DNA from: Isochrysis galbana
Lineage: Eukaryota > Haptophyta > Isochrysidales > Isochrysidaceae
Reading direction: 5' to 3'
DNA length: 64,000 nucleotides
Assembly: GCA_018136815.1 (NCBI GenBank)
Contig: CM030931.1
Coordinates: 3,339,801 to 3,403,800, forward strand
Shown here: piece after piece, positions 19,117-29,187 of the stretch
Numbering within the stretch: position 1 is the first letter of the stretch
Layout: each line of letters begins with the position of its first letter
Position numbers and translations under genes: made by a program
Notes under the pieces: generated by a model
Databases searched by the model: none
What the model was told of the DNA's origin: nothing
Seen by the model: the letters and a program-made list of their open reading frames with translations, nothing else

Positions 19117-19836
19117 AGGGGGCAGCTGGAGGCCTGCCGCAGGCGCGCCATCGCGGGTGCCGCAGGAGAGGGGAGAGAGCGCGCGGAGAAGGGGGTGGGC
19201 GTGAGCGAGAGCTCCGCCCACCGCCGAAAAATCGGTAAGTCTCGCGCCGGTTTACAGGATAAGTCTGTAGTGAGAGCAAGGTTGCTCTCACTCTTGGAGA
19301 TTGCCTGTGAGGGCGCGCCGGCAGCTAGCGCGAAAAAAAACAAAAACAAAAACAAAACACTTTCTTGAGCGTTAGTACTAGTACTAGTACCTCTACTCTC
19401 ACTAGACTTGCACTAACACGCCAAGCCCAAGCCACGAGCCACGACACACATGACACATGACCGCACCAAGTAAGTCCCAAGGCACAAACAACAAACAAAC
19501 AAAACTAAGTAAGCACCTGATTACTGATTATACCTCCCCCCTCACAAGCCCCTGGCTCCCGTCTGAGCGTTTGAGCTCCCCACAAGCTCATTCGGGTGAA
19601 AACCCCGTTAGCAGTTAGTCGCCAATGTAACCTGTACATCGCGAAGATTTACCAGGAAAAAGCACCGAGGGGGGGGCCTTCAGCTTCAGCCTCCTCAAGT
19701 AGGCCCTTCAGCCGCGCGACCTCGCAGATAAAGGTACCCAGCTTTATAGGACGAGTCCTACAATGTAGGACGACGTTGTGAACTATGAAGACACGGTTCA
19801 ATCTAGGAATGGGGAGCTAGGATTTGGTTTCTGTGT
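19117..19836. other. Intergenic flank, no gene seen
   Basis: Right flank of element A. It holds an A-rich stretch (19333-19360), a (TAG/TAC) motif near 19375 and stop-rich sequence. A short G+C-rich motif (CCGCAGGCGCGCC, ~19138) resembles one near 25850. Nothing coding or structured is supported. Confidence 0.5.
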
Positions 19837-20968
19837 TCATCTCATTGCCCTCATTGAGTCCTCGTTGAGGCCCGCTATCATCTCGAGGAGGGCGGTGTGC
19901 TCTCGGTCGCGCTTCTCGTCGCGAAGTAGTTGAGCGTCGATCGCGGACTGCATGTGGGCGAGGCGGTCGGCTAAAAAGTCGGCGGCCGAGGGGGACTCGC
20001 TTACGTGTTCCCACGCGCTGTCTTCAAGCGGGTGGACATGGGAGTCGGGCCTCGGGCAGCCCGAGGTCCCAAGAGAGGTGAGCTCAGCTCGCTCGCGGAG
20101 TGGATCCACGAGCAGCGGCTCGTCTGACGGAGCGGCGGATGGCGTCGCCGTGTTGGAAGGACCTTGCGGAGGATCGGAGCCGCCGATTCCGACGAAGTGG
20201 ACCCCTTGTGGCCCGAAAGAAGTTCCCGCTGTTCTATGGGCAGAAATGGAGCGGGATTATGGAACGGCGCGGTCGTAGGCGCCAAAACTGAATTTGTGCT
20301 TGTCGAACACGCGATGACTACTGGCTCGTAGGCAGAGGGCCGTTCGATCGAGCCGGCAGCTGACGCGGCCGTGAAGGAGTCGTTGGTTGTTGCTTGCGGG
20401 AATATGTCTGAGAGGTCATAGTAGAAGTCGGGTCTGACAGCTTCTGCCATCGAGTGCTAGGGACGAAGAGAGAGACGGAGGTTCGGAGGCTCGCAACGCG
20501 CGGCGTTGGAGGGTAGGGCCGAGGCTAGCTAGCGAGCTAGAGGAAGAGAGAGAAGGAGAATGAGAGCTTCTTAGGTCCAAGGTAGACACGAGAGACTACA
20601 ACACAGGGACTCAAAAAAAGATCCCTCACCACGCAGACACACACGAACTAAACCAAACAGGGCGAAAACTAACCACACCCAGGGCGGACTGTCAAGCGTC
20701 GGCACCAAGGCAACTCATCGGCGCACAGACATGCGACAGAGAAGTCGGAACAACGAGAGCAGACCTCGCTGGGGAGCTACCGCCGATACACGAAGAGAAG
20801 ACGGAAGACTACAACCGATGCATGAAGAGAAGACAGAAGACAGTCGTGGAACGTTTGATGACATCGAAAGAAAGTAAGAGAAGGGGTAGAATGTCGCCGA
20901 CGAGACCTTGAGGCTTAAAATAACCCACCGGTTAGAAGTAAAAGTCTGTCATCGTATGAAATACGACA
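19837..20968 (-). mobile_element. Element B, 5' fragment: LTR plus start of gag (minus strand)
   Basis: On the minus strand the LTR runs 20968 to 20301 (668 bp; TGTCG start, TTCGACA end) and is homologous to the solo LTR at 26173-26871. A gag ATG at 20450 lies inside the LTR, and its frame crosses the LTR end into internal sequence. The product (MAEAVRPDFYYDLSD start) is then frameshifted between about 20110 and 20170. A second frame, 20109-19837, continues with a coiled-coil-like segment (ADFLADRLAHMQSAID) and ends in a stop. No pol follows, so this is a truncated, decayed copy. Confidence 0.75.
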
Positions 20969-21002
20969 CATAGGCATAGGCATAGGAGGAAGGAAGGGGG
21001 GA

Positions 21003-21235
21003 ACGGATCACCGGGGGGGGGAGGGGGGGGCACCGGACCATATCTACGCCCTTCACCCCAATACCCCAATCCCCCTAACCCCAATCCCCCTAGTAGTGTA
21101 CGGGGGGAGCCGCCTGATGGCGGAGGGAGAAGGGCCGGGGGAATGGGGGTGTAGAAAGTATGCTACGTGTAGTAGGTAGTGGTTCCAATCCGCCGCGAGT
21201 GCGGTAAGAAAATATTAAAAGGTTTTTTGTGGCAT
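21003..21235 (+). repeat. Dispersed repeat C, copy 1
   Basis: Shares a long diverged match with 51640-51865: GATCACCGGGGGGG, then CCGGACCATATCTA, GTGTACGG, a GCCTGATGGCG segment, GGGGGTGTAGAAAGT, GTGCGGTAAGA and TATAAAAGGTTTTTT-like sequence in the same order. No coding capacity or terminal repeats were seen. Confidence 0.7.
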
Positions 21236-21345
21236 CAGCACGCGTCAGGGTGTATGGGCGAGTGCGCTGAGGAGTGTCGTGATAGTGAAGTGGTAGTAGT
21301 GGTACTAACGCTCAGATGTTTTATAATTATTATTCATCGTTTTCC
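21236..21345 (+). repeat. Dispersed repeat D, copy 1
   Basis: Matches 31436-31530 (GCGAGTGCGCTGAGG-GTGTCGTGATAGT, then AGTAGTGGTACTAACGCTCAG-TGTTTTAT) and ends in a short TTATTATT tail. The other copy ends in a long (ATT)n. A repeat with a variable simple-sequence tail at one end suggests a non-LTR or SINE-like 3' end; this is an inference. Confidence 0.6.
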
Positions 21346-21537
21346 GGGGTCCGGCCCAGGAACACTACGGCAGCAAAACCAAGGCATCAAAGGCAGGAGT
21401 AAGAGCACTGCGCCTGCGCAAGCGACCTGGGCGAAAAAGGATTGAGCTCCCGGAGCGGCTTGGGTGCAGTGGGTTTTCATTGGTGCCGACTATTCTGCGA
21501 AGGAGCAAGCAAAAACAACCCGCCATGCAAAAGGGTG

Positions 21538-21609
21538 AGCTCCCACCCAGGTTCGAACTGGGGCTGCCAGATTCAGAGTCTGGAGTCATAGCCACTAGAC
21601 TATGGGAGC
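21538..21609 (-). tRNA. tRNA-Gln (anticodon CTG)
   Basis: The minus strand folds as a full cloverleaf: acceptor GCTCCCA/TGGGAGC, short D arm (GTC/GAC) with AGTGG in the loop, anticodon stem CCAGA/TCTGG with loop CTCTGAA (anticodon CTG, reading CAG), and T arm CCCAG/CTGGG with loop TTCGAAC. There is no intron and no encoded CCA. The minus strand runs into TTTT within ten bases (plus 21529-21532), a Pol III terminator. Box A/B-like promoter elements are within the gene. Confidence 0.93.
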
Positions 21610-22439
21610 CAATGATTTGACACTCCATGGTGGATCAGTGTCCTATAATCTTCTGGCTTTTTGAGAGGTGCGACCCCATGCTGTGCTTCACCTGGAGCAG
21701 CGGCGATCTGCCGTGTGGCGGCAGCCGGTGCAGCAGAAGCCGGTGCCTACGGTCGACGCATGCAGTGAACATCTGCGTGTGGGAGAGGGGCGGTTCTTGC
21801 CGTTGTGATCGCGCGAGGGCCGCATAGGCATAGGCATAGGCAACAATTGACAATTGACAAATGGCAAATGGCGATTGGCGACTGTCGGAGCGCAGCTAGT
21901 TTCCTCTTTGCTCTTTGGAAACAGCTCGCGAAGTAGGCCTTGGCAGAAATATCCGGGTATATCTACCGGATATTTGGGCGAATTTCGGCAGGACTAGCAA
22001 TTTCTGGACATTTCCATGGGTGCTCTGCATACACTTCACATACTTTTGGTGGATATTTGATATTTGGGTGTGGGTGGGGGGTCTCTACGCGCGAAAACAA
22101 AACCCTTGCAGAGCAAGAAAGAGCGCGTGGCTCACCTGTCACCTGGGGCAATCGGATGGATTCCCGCTTCATGAACTCGTCGACGACAGGGTTGAGCCCT
22201 CGAGCCCTCGAAAGGCGTAGATAGAGCGGATACATTTCCTTTTTCCTTTTTATCCACTATCACAAGGAGGCCGCAGCACGGCCCCCTGTGGCTTGAGGAT
22301 GAGACCGCAGCGCGGCGCGCCGCGCATCCTGTTACTTCATGACACGTGAAAAGATACCAAAGGGGGCCACTGAACGCACAGGGCACACTAACAGTATCGC
22401 TCACAAATCAAACGCACACACGGGGGGATTGCGTGGGAA

Positions 22440-22640
22440 CTGAGGTGGGAGAAACGACTGCCGGAGCTCTCCGGGAAATGGAAACAAGTATCTCAGTTGT
22501 ACAAATACAACTTTTTAACGCCAAGAAACTCATATATGCACTTCAAACACGTCGTGCATAGGAGAATAGCCACGGCGAACCGGTTCGCTGACGATCCGAC
22601 GTGCCGCTTTTGCGGTATAGCCCCCGAGAGCTCCACCCAC
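22440..22640 (+). mobile_element. Fragment of a non-LTR (LINE) retrotransposon C-terminus with zinc-binding motif
   Basis: The frame around 22497-22640 encodes HRRIATANRFADDPTC followed by RFCGIAPESSTHIG. This pattern, R-(x)-A-(x)-R-(x)-DPTC-(x)2-C-(x)5-ES-(x)-TH, is typical of the zf-RVT module downstream of RT in many LINE ORF2 proteins. The frame runs straight into G-rich repeats after this, so only a 3' fragment survives. Confidence 0.55.
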
Positions 22641-22802
22641 ATCGGGAAAATCAGGGAGGGGAGAGAGGGGAGGGAGGAGAGTTGCGGAAGGAGGGGGAAA
22701 CCGCGGAGGGGGGAATCCCAATACTGACCCAATCCTCCCTCACATTCACGTATTTTTCCCGGCCTGGCCCGAGAAAATCAGGGAATGGAGAGAGGGGAAG
22801 AG

Positions 22803-22862
22803 GGGAACTGCAGAAGGGGGAGGGAACTGCAGAAGGGGAGGGAACTGCAGAAGGGGGAGGCC
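22803..22862 (+). repeat. Minisatellite, ~19-bp unit x3
   Basis: Three near-identical copies of GGGAACTGCAGAAGGGG in tandem. They lie within a G/A-rich stretch (22640-22860) that also contains a duplicated AAAATCAGGGA-GGAGAGAGGGG segment at 22643 and 22769. Confidence 0.7.
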
Positions 22863-22888
22863 AGTTCTGTTACCTGCATCTCTTACCT

Positions 22889-23075
22889 TAAACGCGTGGA
22901 CAATTACCGTAACGATAAAAATAAAACTCAAATCTTCGAATTTCGAGACGAAAATCGGCGAACCAGGACTGGAGCCCACGGAGAATCCGAATCGGCACGC
23001 CTTGCGTGACCACGACGAACATAGAAGACGATATATAACGAAGAAGGAGCGCGCTCATGCCGAAATATTCACGCC
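22889..23075 (+). repeat. Dispersed repeat E, copy 1 (related to the inverted repeat at 59.5-59.96 kb)
   Basis: Shares AATTTCGAGAC-AAAATC, then a GGA-CC-GG segment and GGGAATCCGAA-type sequence, followed by a CTTG-GTGACC/GTCAG region and an AATATTCA segment, in the same order as the arm at 59772-59935. Diverged; no coding capacity seen. Confidence 0.5.
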
Positions 23076-23324
23076 GAGAGGCCTGAATACAACAGGGAAG
23101 GGGAAGGGGGTTGTCAGGGGTTAAGGTTGGGTAGTAGGGAGGTGCACTAGCAAGCTGCCTCACGCCGTGTAAGTAGCGGGAATTTTTAAGAAGATTTTTT
23201 TTAGATGTAATGGAACCGATCCCCCCGCGGGCGCGACCGCCAATTCTTTGATACGGGTAGAGCGTGAGCGCGCGTGACGGAGGGGGCGAGAGGAGAGAGA
23301 GGAGAGAGGGGAGAGAGGGGGGGC

Positions 23325-23471
23325 GGATCGCGGATCGCACCATTTCTTGGCGAAGATTTTCGTAGCGTCAGGTAGCCCCCTCCCGGAGCTTTTTATTGGG
23401 CATCGCGCCACGGTCAAAAAATGCAGCCCAGCCCTTACTTATGTTTAAAAAGCCCCTGTTTGACCGCCCTA
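23325..23471 (+). repeat. Dispersed repeat F, single arm
   Basis: Closely matches 42280-42431: GCACCATTTC-TGGCGAAGATTTTCGT, GCATCGCGCCACGGTCAAAAAA, AAGCCCCTGTTTGACCGCCC and a terminal TA. The partner arm seen in the intact copy (41815-42429) is not found upstream, so this copy appears truncated. Confidence 0.75.
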
Positions 23472-23791
23472 CAATGAGTGAACCAAATGTAAACTCAGTT
23501 CCTGATAGAAAAACTACACGAGGGTAGGAGAGACCGCTTAGAACGCACGCCGCCGGCTTGCTTTACTCTCATCTTGCGGGGGCGGCGGTTTCGCTACCTG
23601 CTGCCAATCGGCTTCCGCCGCCGGCGAACGGCAGAGGCGGACCCCTCCCCCCAGAAGCTCCCCTCCCCCTCCTCCTTCCTCCCCCCGCTCCCCCCTCCTC
23701 CCCCTTCCCCCCTTCCGCCCCTCCCCCCCGCCCCCCCCGGCCCGTTCGCCCTCCCGACCCCCTATCCCCACAGCCACGCGTGTGCCGCGCA

Positions 23792-25063
23792 ATGATGCGC
23801 AGCCGGTGGGGCAACGGCTCCATGGCGGCACTGATGGCCGGCAGACACGACGGTGCCGTCGGCATCCGGCTCAGGCGTGAGGACCTGCTGAGCGCGATCC
23901 GCGAGAGCGCGGGGGGGGGCAGCGGCGCGCCGCCGCGCCGCAGTAGGCAGACGCACGCGCGGAGGGGGAGCTCAGCGCAGCCAGCGCTGCGCGCGGGCTC
24001 GGTCGCTGCGGCCATCAACCCGGCCGGTGCGCTCGAGCGGCCGGGCGACCTTCTCCCAGAGGACTGGGAGGTGTTTGGCACGCTCGAGAGCCTGCGCGAG
24101 GACGACGATGGCGCCGACGCCGCCGCAGCGCCGCCGCCATCAGACGAGGAGCCTGCGGAGACACGGCCTCGGCCGCGCTCAGCGAGGGCGCTCGAGGAAC
24201 TCGAGCTCATGCGGCGTTCCACCACCGACGAGCTCCCGTGGCACGAGCGGCTGGCCTACGCACCGCGGCAATCGAGCCGCAGATCGCGCGCACCGGCAGG
24301 CGGCGCGCGCGCTGGACGGGCGGTCGGTGATCTCGGCCGCTGCTCATCGGAGGAGCTGTGGGCACGGCACCGGCCGCGCTCGGGGCACGCGCGCACGAGC
24401 GGCGCCCCACTCCCCGCGACGGATTCCGCCGGGCTACTGACTGTAGGCAAGCTGCGCAGGCCCGACCCGTCGGCCAAGGTCGTGCGGCACTCGGCATCAC
24501 ATCCTGCGCTGCGGCAGGTGGGGGCAACGGTCGCGACGCCAGCGCGGGCGCACCGGAAATGTGGGGCCAGCTTGGGCGAGCCGGACATGCCCGATGGCCG
24601 ACATGCAGAGGCGGACCGCCTAGAGGCGCGGCTGCGCGAGCGACTGCGCGAGGTGTTCACGCTCCGTGGGGAGGAGGCCCCCCAGCTGCTGCTCCGCGTC
24701 GTTCGGCGCTTCGCCGAGGCGGAGCAGCTGGATGGGAGCGGCGTGACCACTTTGTCGCCGCGTGCGGCCGCCGAGGCGGCACTCGACCGCACCCTCCGCG
24801 AGCTGTGCGCGCGCTCCAGCGAGCCCGCCCACCAGCTGCTCCTCCGCTCCCTCCGGCGCATCAGCGCCCAGGCGGAGGCGCGGGCGTCAGCCGGCGCGCG
24901 GCGTGCTCCTTCGCGGATGAGCTCGCGGCCACAAAGCACCCAGTCCCCCACCGCTGCGTCCATAGGGCGCCCGACACCTGCGCACCACGTGCGTACTCCA
25001 ACAGGGCACATCTCGAAGCCCGTGCTCTACGGTGACATTGTCTACCCGGGACTCTCTCTGTGA
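23792..25063 (+). CDS. Uncharacterised Arg/Ala-rich protein, 423 aa
   Basis: I do not recognise a family. The frame is open further upstream only through CCTCC/CCG low-complexity sequence. The ATG at 23792 (followed at once by a second ATG) begins protein-like sequence, MMRSRWGNGSMAALMAGRHD. Residues ~95-200 are Pro/Asp/Arg-rich and probably disordered. Two similar helical segments near residues 290 and 350 (APQLLLRVVRRFAEAE and AHQLLLRSLRRISAQAE) form an internal repeat of about 50 residues. The C-terminus, KPVLYGDIVYPGLSL, looks like a conserved terminal motif. High third-position G+C and the length support a real gene. No signal peptide or membrane segment is seen, and the gene needs no intron. 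A pyrimidine-rich tract (23640-23760) lies directly upstream. Confidence 0.65.
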   Translation: MMRSRWGNGSMAALMAGRHDGAVGIRLRREDLLSAIRESAGGGSGAPPRRSRQTHARRGSSAQPALRAGSVAAAINPAGALERPGDLLPEDWEVFGTLESLREDDDGADAAAAPPPSDEEPAETRPRPRSARALEELELMRRSTTDELPWHERLAYAPRQSSRRSRAPAGGARAGRAVGDLGRCSSEELWARHRPRSGHARTSGAPLPATDSAGLLTVGKLRRPDPSAKVVRHSASHPALRQVGATVATPARAHRKCGASLGEPDMPDGRHAEADRLEARLRERLREVFTLRGEEAPQLLLRVVRRFAEAEQLDGSGVTTLSPRAAAEAALDRTLRELCARSSEPAHQLLLRSLRRISAQAEARASAGARRAPSRMSSRPQSTQSPTAASIGRPTPAHHVRTPTGHISKPVLYGDIVYPGLSL

Positions 25064-26167
25064 GCACGCGGCCGTGCAGACGAGTCGAGCCATAGGGGCG
25101 GCTGTCCGTTGTGGACCGGGGGTGAGGCTGCACGTGGTGAGCTGAGCACGCGTGACTCGGCGCCCTCGCGGTAGTATGACAGCGACATCCGCACGGCCAA
25201 CGGGACCCACAGGCGAAAACGCGCCACAATGCGGCCGGACAAATGGCTCATTTACTATATATTTAAGCTCGCTGGAATACTTGGCGGTCCGCAGTTCGGG
25301 CTAAGTTAGTCCAGGCTGGTCTTTTGAAAGGAAACGTGCGATAAGATTTTAAAACTTTTTACAATATTTTTGCATGGGTCGCGACGCGGCAAAGGGACGG
25401 GACTAGCGCTCACTCAAGACAGGACTCCCTGCCGCGGCAAGCGCAAGCACCCTCCCCCCCTTATGCCACCCAGTTCTTCACTGGCGCTTTCTACCTGCGC
25501 TAGCCGGAGCGCCCCTCCTTCCACACTCAGACAGCCCGCCCCACACCGGCGACGCCAGGAGCCAGGATCCTATTTTGGTCTCGCGCAGGCAAGGGCAAGG
25601 GGGCCTAATGCAAGGGTGAGGAGCAACTCATCAGAGAGGAGCTGTTGGGAAGTAGATGGCTGAGCGGGGGCGCTAAACCCTTGCGCTAGGCATGGGCAGC
25701 GACGCCACCTCAAGACATGTCCTCCCTCTTGTCTTGAGTTGAAAGTCGCGTTCCGTCAAAAGAGGGCCAGGTGATTTTTTTGTCATCCATATGTGCTTGT
25801 TTTCTTTTTGGGTAGCCCCCTGCAGGCCTCCTGGGGACCTAAAGAGGGGCCGCAGGCGCGCGCCATGGCCAGAGCCGCAGGGAAGAGAGGAGGAAGAGGG
25901 AAGAGAGAGGGGAGGGGGGAGGGGCAGCTCTCCCCTCCGGCGTTAACATGTCTTCTCGTCCTGTTTAGGTAAGAGAAGACGGGGGCACCAGAACCAGGAG
26001 GGAAGGGCCGCGGCTCGCCGCGGCCACTCGCCCCGGCGAGGAGTGATTAGCGCTTCTGGGCTCCCTTTCACGAGTGCCCCCCCCCCCCCCTGCGTTGCTT
26101 TTACCCGAAAGGGGTTTTCCCCCAGCGTGGACTCGAGGAGAGGAAGTGCTGGGGTGCGCGGGGTCGG
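25064..26167. other. Intergenic, no gene seen
   Basis: Contains an AT-rich patch (25250-25370) with a T-run, then G+C-rich stop-containing sequence and a C14 homopolymer near 26080. Possible 3' untranslated and terminator sequence of the preceding gene is not distinguishable. Confidence 0.5.
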
Positions 26168-26172
26168 TGCGT

Positions 26173-26871
26173 TGTCGTATTCCATACGATGGCAGGTTTT
26201 TACTTCTAACCGGTGGGTTATTTTAGGCCTCAAGGTCTCGTCGGCGACATTCTACCCCTTCTCTTACTTTCTTCCGATGTCATCAAACGTTCGGTGACAG
26301 TCTTCTGTCTTCTCCTCATGCATCGGTGACAGTCTTCTGTCTTCTCCTCATGCATTGGTGACAGTCTTCTGTCTTCTCTGCGTGTATCAGTGGTATTTCC
26401 CCCAGCGAGGTCCGCCCTCGTTGTTCCGACTTCTCTGTCGCACGTCTGTGCGTCGATGAGCCGCCTTGGTGCCGACGCTTGACATTCCGTCGTGGGGGTG
26501 GTTAGTTTTCGCCCCGTTTAGGTTAGTTCGTGTGTGACTGCGTGACGTGGGATCTTTTTGGGTCTCTGTGTTGTAGTCTCTCGTGTCTCCCTTGGACCTA
26601 AGAAGCTCTCCTTCTCATTCACTCTCTTCCTCTAGCTCGCTAGCTAGCCTCGGCCCTACCCTCCAACGCCGCGCGTTGCGAGCCTCCGAACCTCCGTCCC
26701 TCTCTTCGTCTCTAGCACTCGATGGTAGACACAGTCAGACCCGACTTCTACTATGACCTCTCAGACATATTCCCGCAAGCAACAACCAACGACTCTTTCA
26801 CGGCCGCGTCAGCTGCCGGCTCGATCGAACGGCCCTCTGCCTACGAGCCAGTGGTCATCGCATGTTCGACA
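26173..26871 (+). repeat. Solo LTR of element B (699 bp) with 5-bp target duplication TGCGT
   Basis: Begins TGTCGTATTCCATACG and ends GTTCGACA, with TGTCG/CGACA terminal inverted repeats. It is flanked by TGCGT at 26168-26172 and TGCGT at 26872-26876, the 5-bp duplication expected for gypsy-type integration. No internal region follows, so it is a solo LTR left by LTR-LTR recombination. The ATG at 26722 opens 50 Gag codons (MVDTVRPDFYYDLSD...), closely related to the start of the minus-strand copy at 20450. Confidence 0.9.
26292..26385 (+). repeat. ~31-bp tandem repeat within the element B LTR (three units)
   Basis: GGTGACAGTCTTCTGTCTTCTC occurs three times at ~31-bp intervals with CATGCAT-type spacers. 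The minus-strand LTR at 20301-20968 has fewer units in the corresponding place (20770-20860), which explains part of the 31-bp length difference between the two LTRs. Confidence 0.8.
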
Positions 26872-26876
26872 TGCGT

Positions 26877-28052
26877 GCACCGGGGGGAGGACAAATATCG
26901 AGGGGAGGGGGCACGGAGGGGGCAGTGCCCCCTCCCCCCGGTAGCACTCGGACACCTGGCTCGTCAGGCATGGCGAGATTCCGGGACGGGAAAGTTGTGT
27001 CCGATTAGCTAGTGGGGTTGGCTAGGATATAACATCAAATATTTTGTTGGGCTAGGATATAGTAGTAACATTAATTATTATATTAATATGAGTCCGCACT
27101 ACACTCGATGTGCATGGATCGCACCGGGTGAGTCCACCCGATAGGCTGCAGGTCGACGTCTTTCCAGCGCACGTCTTGTGAGCTGATGATCGACGGGCCG
27201 TTGATGGTATGGTCGAGCTCACGCCTTGCTCAAGCCGACCTCGGAATAGATAGTCATTTTGCAGCCCGCGCGCACAGCTGCATGCTTGGGATCTTTTATG
27301 TCCACATCATACTTGCCGGTTCCGAAGCTGTGAGTGTCGACGCGCCCAGCCGGGCCTTTGCTTCAGGAACGAGCGCGGCGTGCGCTGAAACCTGTTGCAT
27401 GAGCCGTCCTCAGGGGGCCTAGGAGTGCGAGTGCAAGTCACGACCCGCGCCTATTGGGGGTCTGGGTGTTGAGTGCTCAGCCCACCCCAGGAGGCCAGGC
27501 AGGAGAGTGACTGATGCCCCCCCCGGAGGGAAGTTAGTGCCCGGTGAGGGGGGCGCAGAGCGCGGTTGTGGTCAGAAAATTACTACTAGTAGTATATGGT
27601 TTGGTACGAAGGCCGGTGCTTAATGAGCCTTAGGACCAAAGGATGCGAGACGGCACTAATTTCACCAACTTTTCACTGCACCCACTGTGTTCAGCCTCAT
27701 TCTGCTCCTCCATTCTCCTCACACGAAAAAAGGTGCCTCAGCGGTCTTCGTCGCCAATGGCGGCTCGTACTGCGCACGTGCATGGTCTGTGATGAGAGGC
27801 GGAAACAACGAGACTCTGGCTAGAACCAACCATCAGCTGTGAGCCCACGCTGCAAACACCCATCCGGTCGACACCATGTGCGCTTGGAGCAATTGTTGAC
27901 GGCTAAGCGCGACGGGTGGCTCGATGACCATGTCCTGCAACCTCCTACCGCACTTTGCCCCAAGTCCTAGCAGCTGGAGGACTCGTACGTTCTGTGCAAC
28001 CTCGCTCAAGCACCCGTCCTGCGACACGGCGAGATCTCCAGTCTCGTCGTGG
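26877..28052. other. Intergenic, no supported gene
   Basis: G+C-rich with an AT-rich patch (27020-27100) that contains a direct repeat of GGGCTAGGATATA. A minus-strand frame at 27833-28111 has protein-like composition and could be a further 3' exon of the adjacent signal peptidase gene, but I could not find a convincing splice pair. Confidence 0.4.
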
Positions 28053-28798
28053 CTACCTGGCTCGAGAAACGACCTCCTGCTTTTGCGTCCCAAACCGCTG
28101 AATTCGCGCAAAGGACGGTGCCAGACGAGAGGACGGCGGGAGCCGCAGCCGAATCAATGGCTTGGGCGCTCGAATAGCCGCGTACCCTGTGGTCCAGCAC
28201 GCGCGATTCGGTGGCCAGTATGTGCAAAGTGGCCGACCCGTGACGAGTTTAACCGCCAAGGGGCCCCACTCGTGCGAGTCGCGCGAGTCGTTCCTGTTGT
28301 CGCCGAGGACGTACACATGATTGAGTGGCACAGGCGTTGGCGGGAGGCTGTACTTCATCGGTTCAACGAGGTAGGCCTCCTGCTGTCGCTCGTGGTTGAC
28401 GTACAGCACACCCTTGCGCACGCACACCACGTCGCCTCCAACCGCGACGACGCGCTTCAGAAAGCAGCCGTCCCTCGGGTAGATCTTGAGCAGCGCAGGC
28501 GGGGCTCGGAAGCAGATCACTTCGCCCCGCGATGGAGCGCGTCTGCGCAAGCTCACCTTGTCCATCAGGAAGCTGTCGCCCGGCTCGAAGGTCGGCGCCA
28601 TCGAGGGGGAGCCGACATACCTGCAGCAAAACGGGCGGCACTCGGGGCGAGGGGCGGGCAAGCCGGCGGCGGCGATGCGTTGAGAGGGGCACACCTCGAG
28701 TCTAGAACCCACCGGCGTAGCCCCGCCGCCGCCACGAGCCCCGCCGTGAGGTCGATGGCTGTCTGCGGAGGCCACGAGGGGGTCGGCGCGCCGCGCAT
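28053..28798 (-). CDS. Type I signal peptidase (S26 family), two exons
   Basis: Membrane serine endopeptidase that removes signal or transit peptides; the sequence resembles the bacterial/plastid (LepB, thylakoid) type more than the ER SEC11 type. Exon 1 is 28798-28695 and exon 2 is 28620-28053. The 74-bp intron (28694-28621) has GTGTGC...TTTTGCTGCAG borders and joins in frame as DSR|YVGSPSM. Conserved boxes: SPSMAPTFEPGD with the nucleophile Ser, KRVVAVGGD with the general-base Lys, and GDNRNDSRDSHEWGPL. A moderately hydrophobic segment (AIDLTAGLVAAAGL) precedes the Ser box as the membrane anchor. The ATG at 28798 gives 223 aa and only a short N-terminus, so an upstream exon encoding a targeting sequence may be missing. 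The last ~45 residues after TYWPPNR are unusual and may be read past an unrecognised intron. Confidence 0.85.
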
Positions 28799-29187
28799 CG
28801 CCGGTGGTCTGCGCCACCACAAGTCCGTCCGCCCCCAAAAGAGCTATTCTCGACTCTAGTGCCTTCTCAGTACTAGAGGCTGGGGCTTCGTGGACGAGAC
28901 GCCGCGGCCGGTCAGATGGCGGGGCGGGGCAACAGCATCCTAGGGCTCTAGCCTACAAAATTATTCGCAAGGGGGAAGGTCAGCTCACTACGTACAGAGC
29001 TGTCACGCTGTCACTGTCACATACTCGTGGCTCGTGGGCTCGTGGATCTACCCTTCGTTGCCAAAATTCTGACATTGGTAAAGTCTGGCGTTTCGCTCTC
29101 TTCGCCGCCCCTCCGGGACTCTCAGCCCCTCCCCCCCTGGCGAGGGCGAGATCGCCCTTCCCGTCCCCTCCGCTCCGCTTCATCTCT

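Noticed and set aside
20969-21842. CATAGG repeats at 20969-20990 and 21823-21842 as transposon ends
   Set aside because: Very short simple repeats without inverted termini or target duplication.
27924-28859. A 311-codon plus-strand frame over the signal peptidase
   Set aside because: The minus strand carries the catalytic boxes of signal peptidase I; the plus-strand frame has none.
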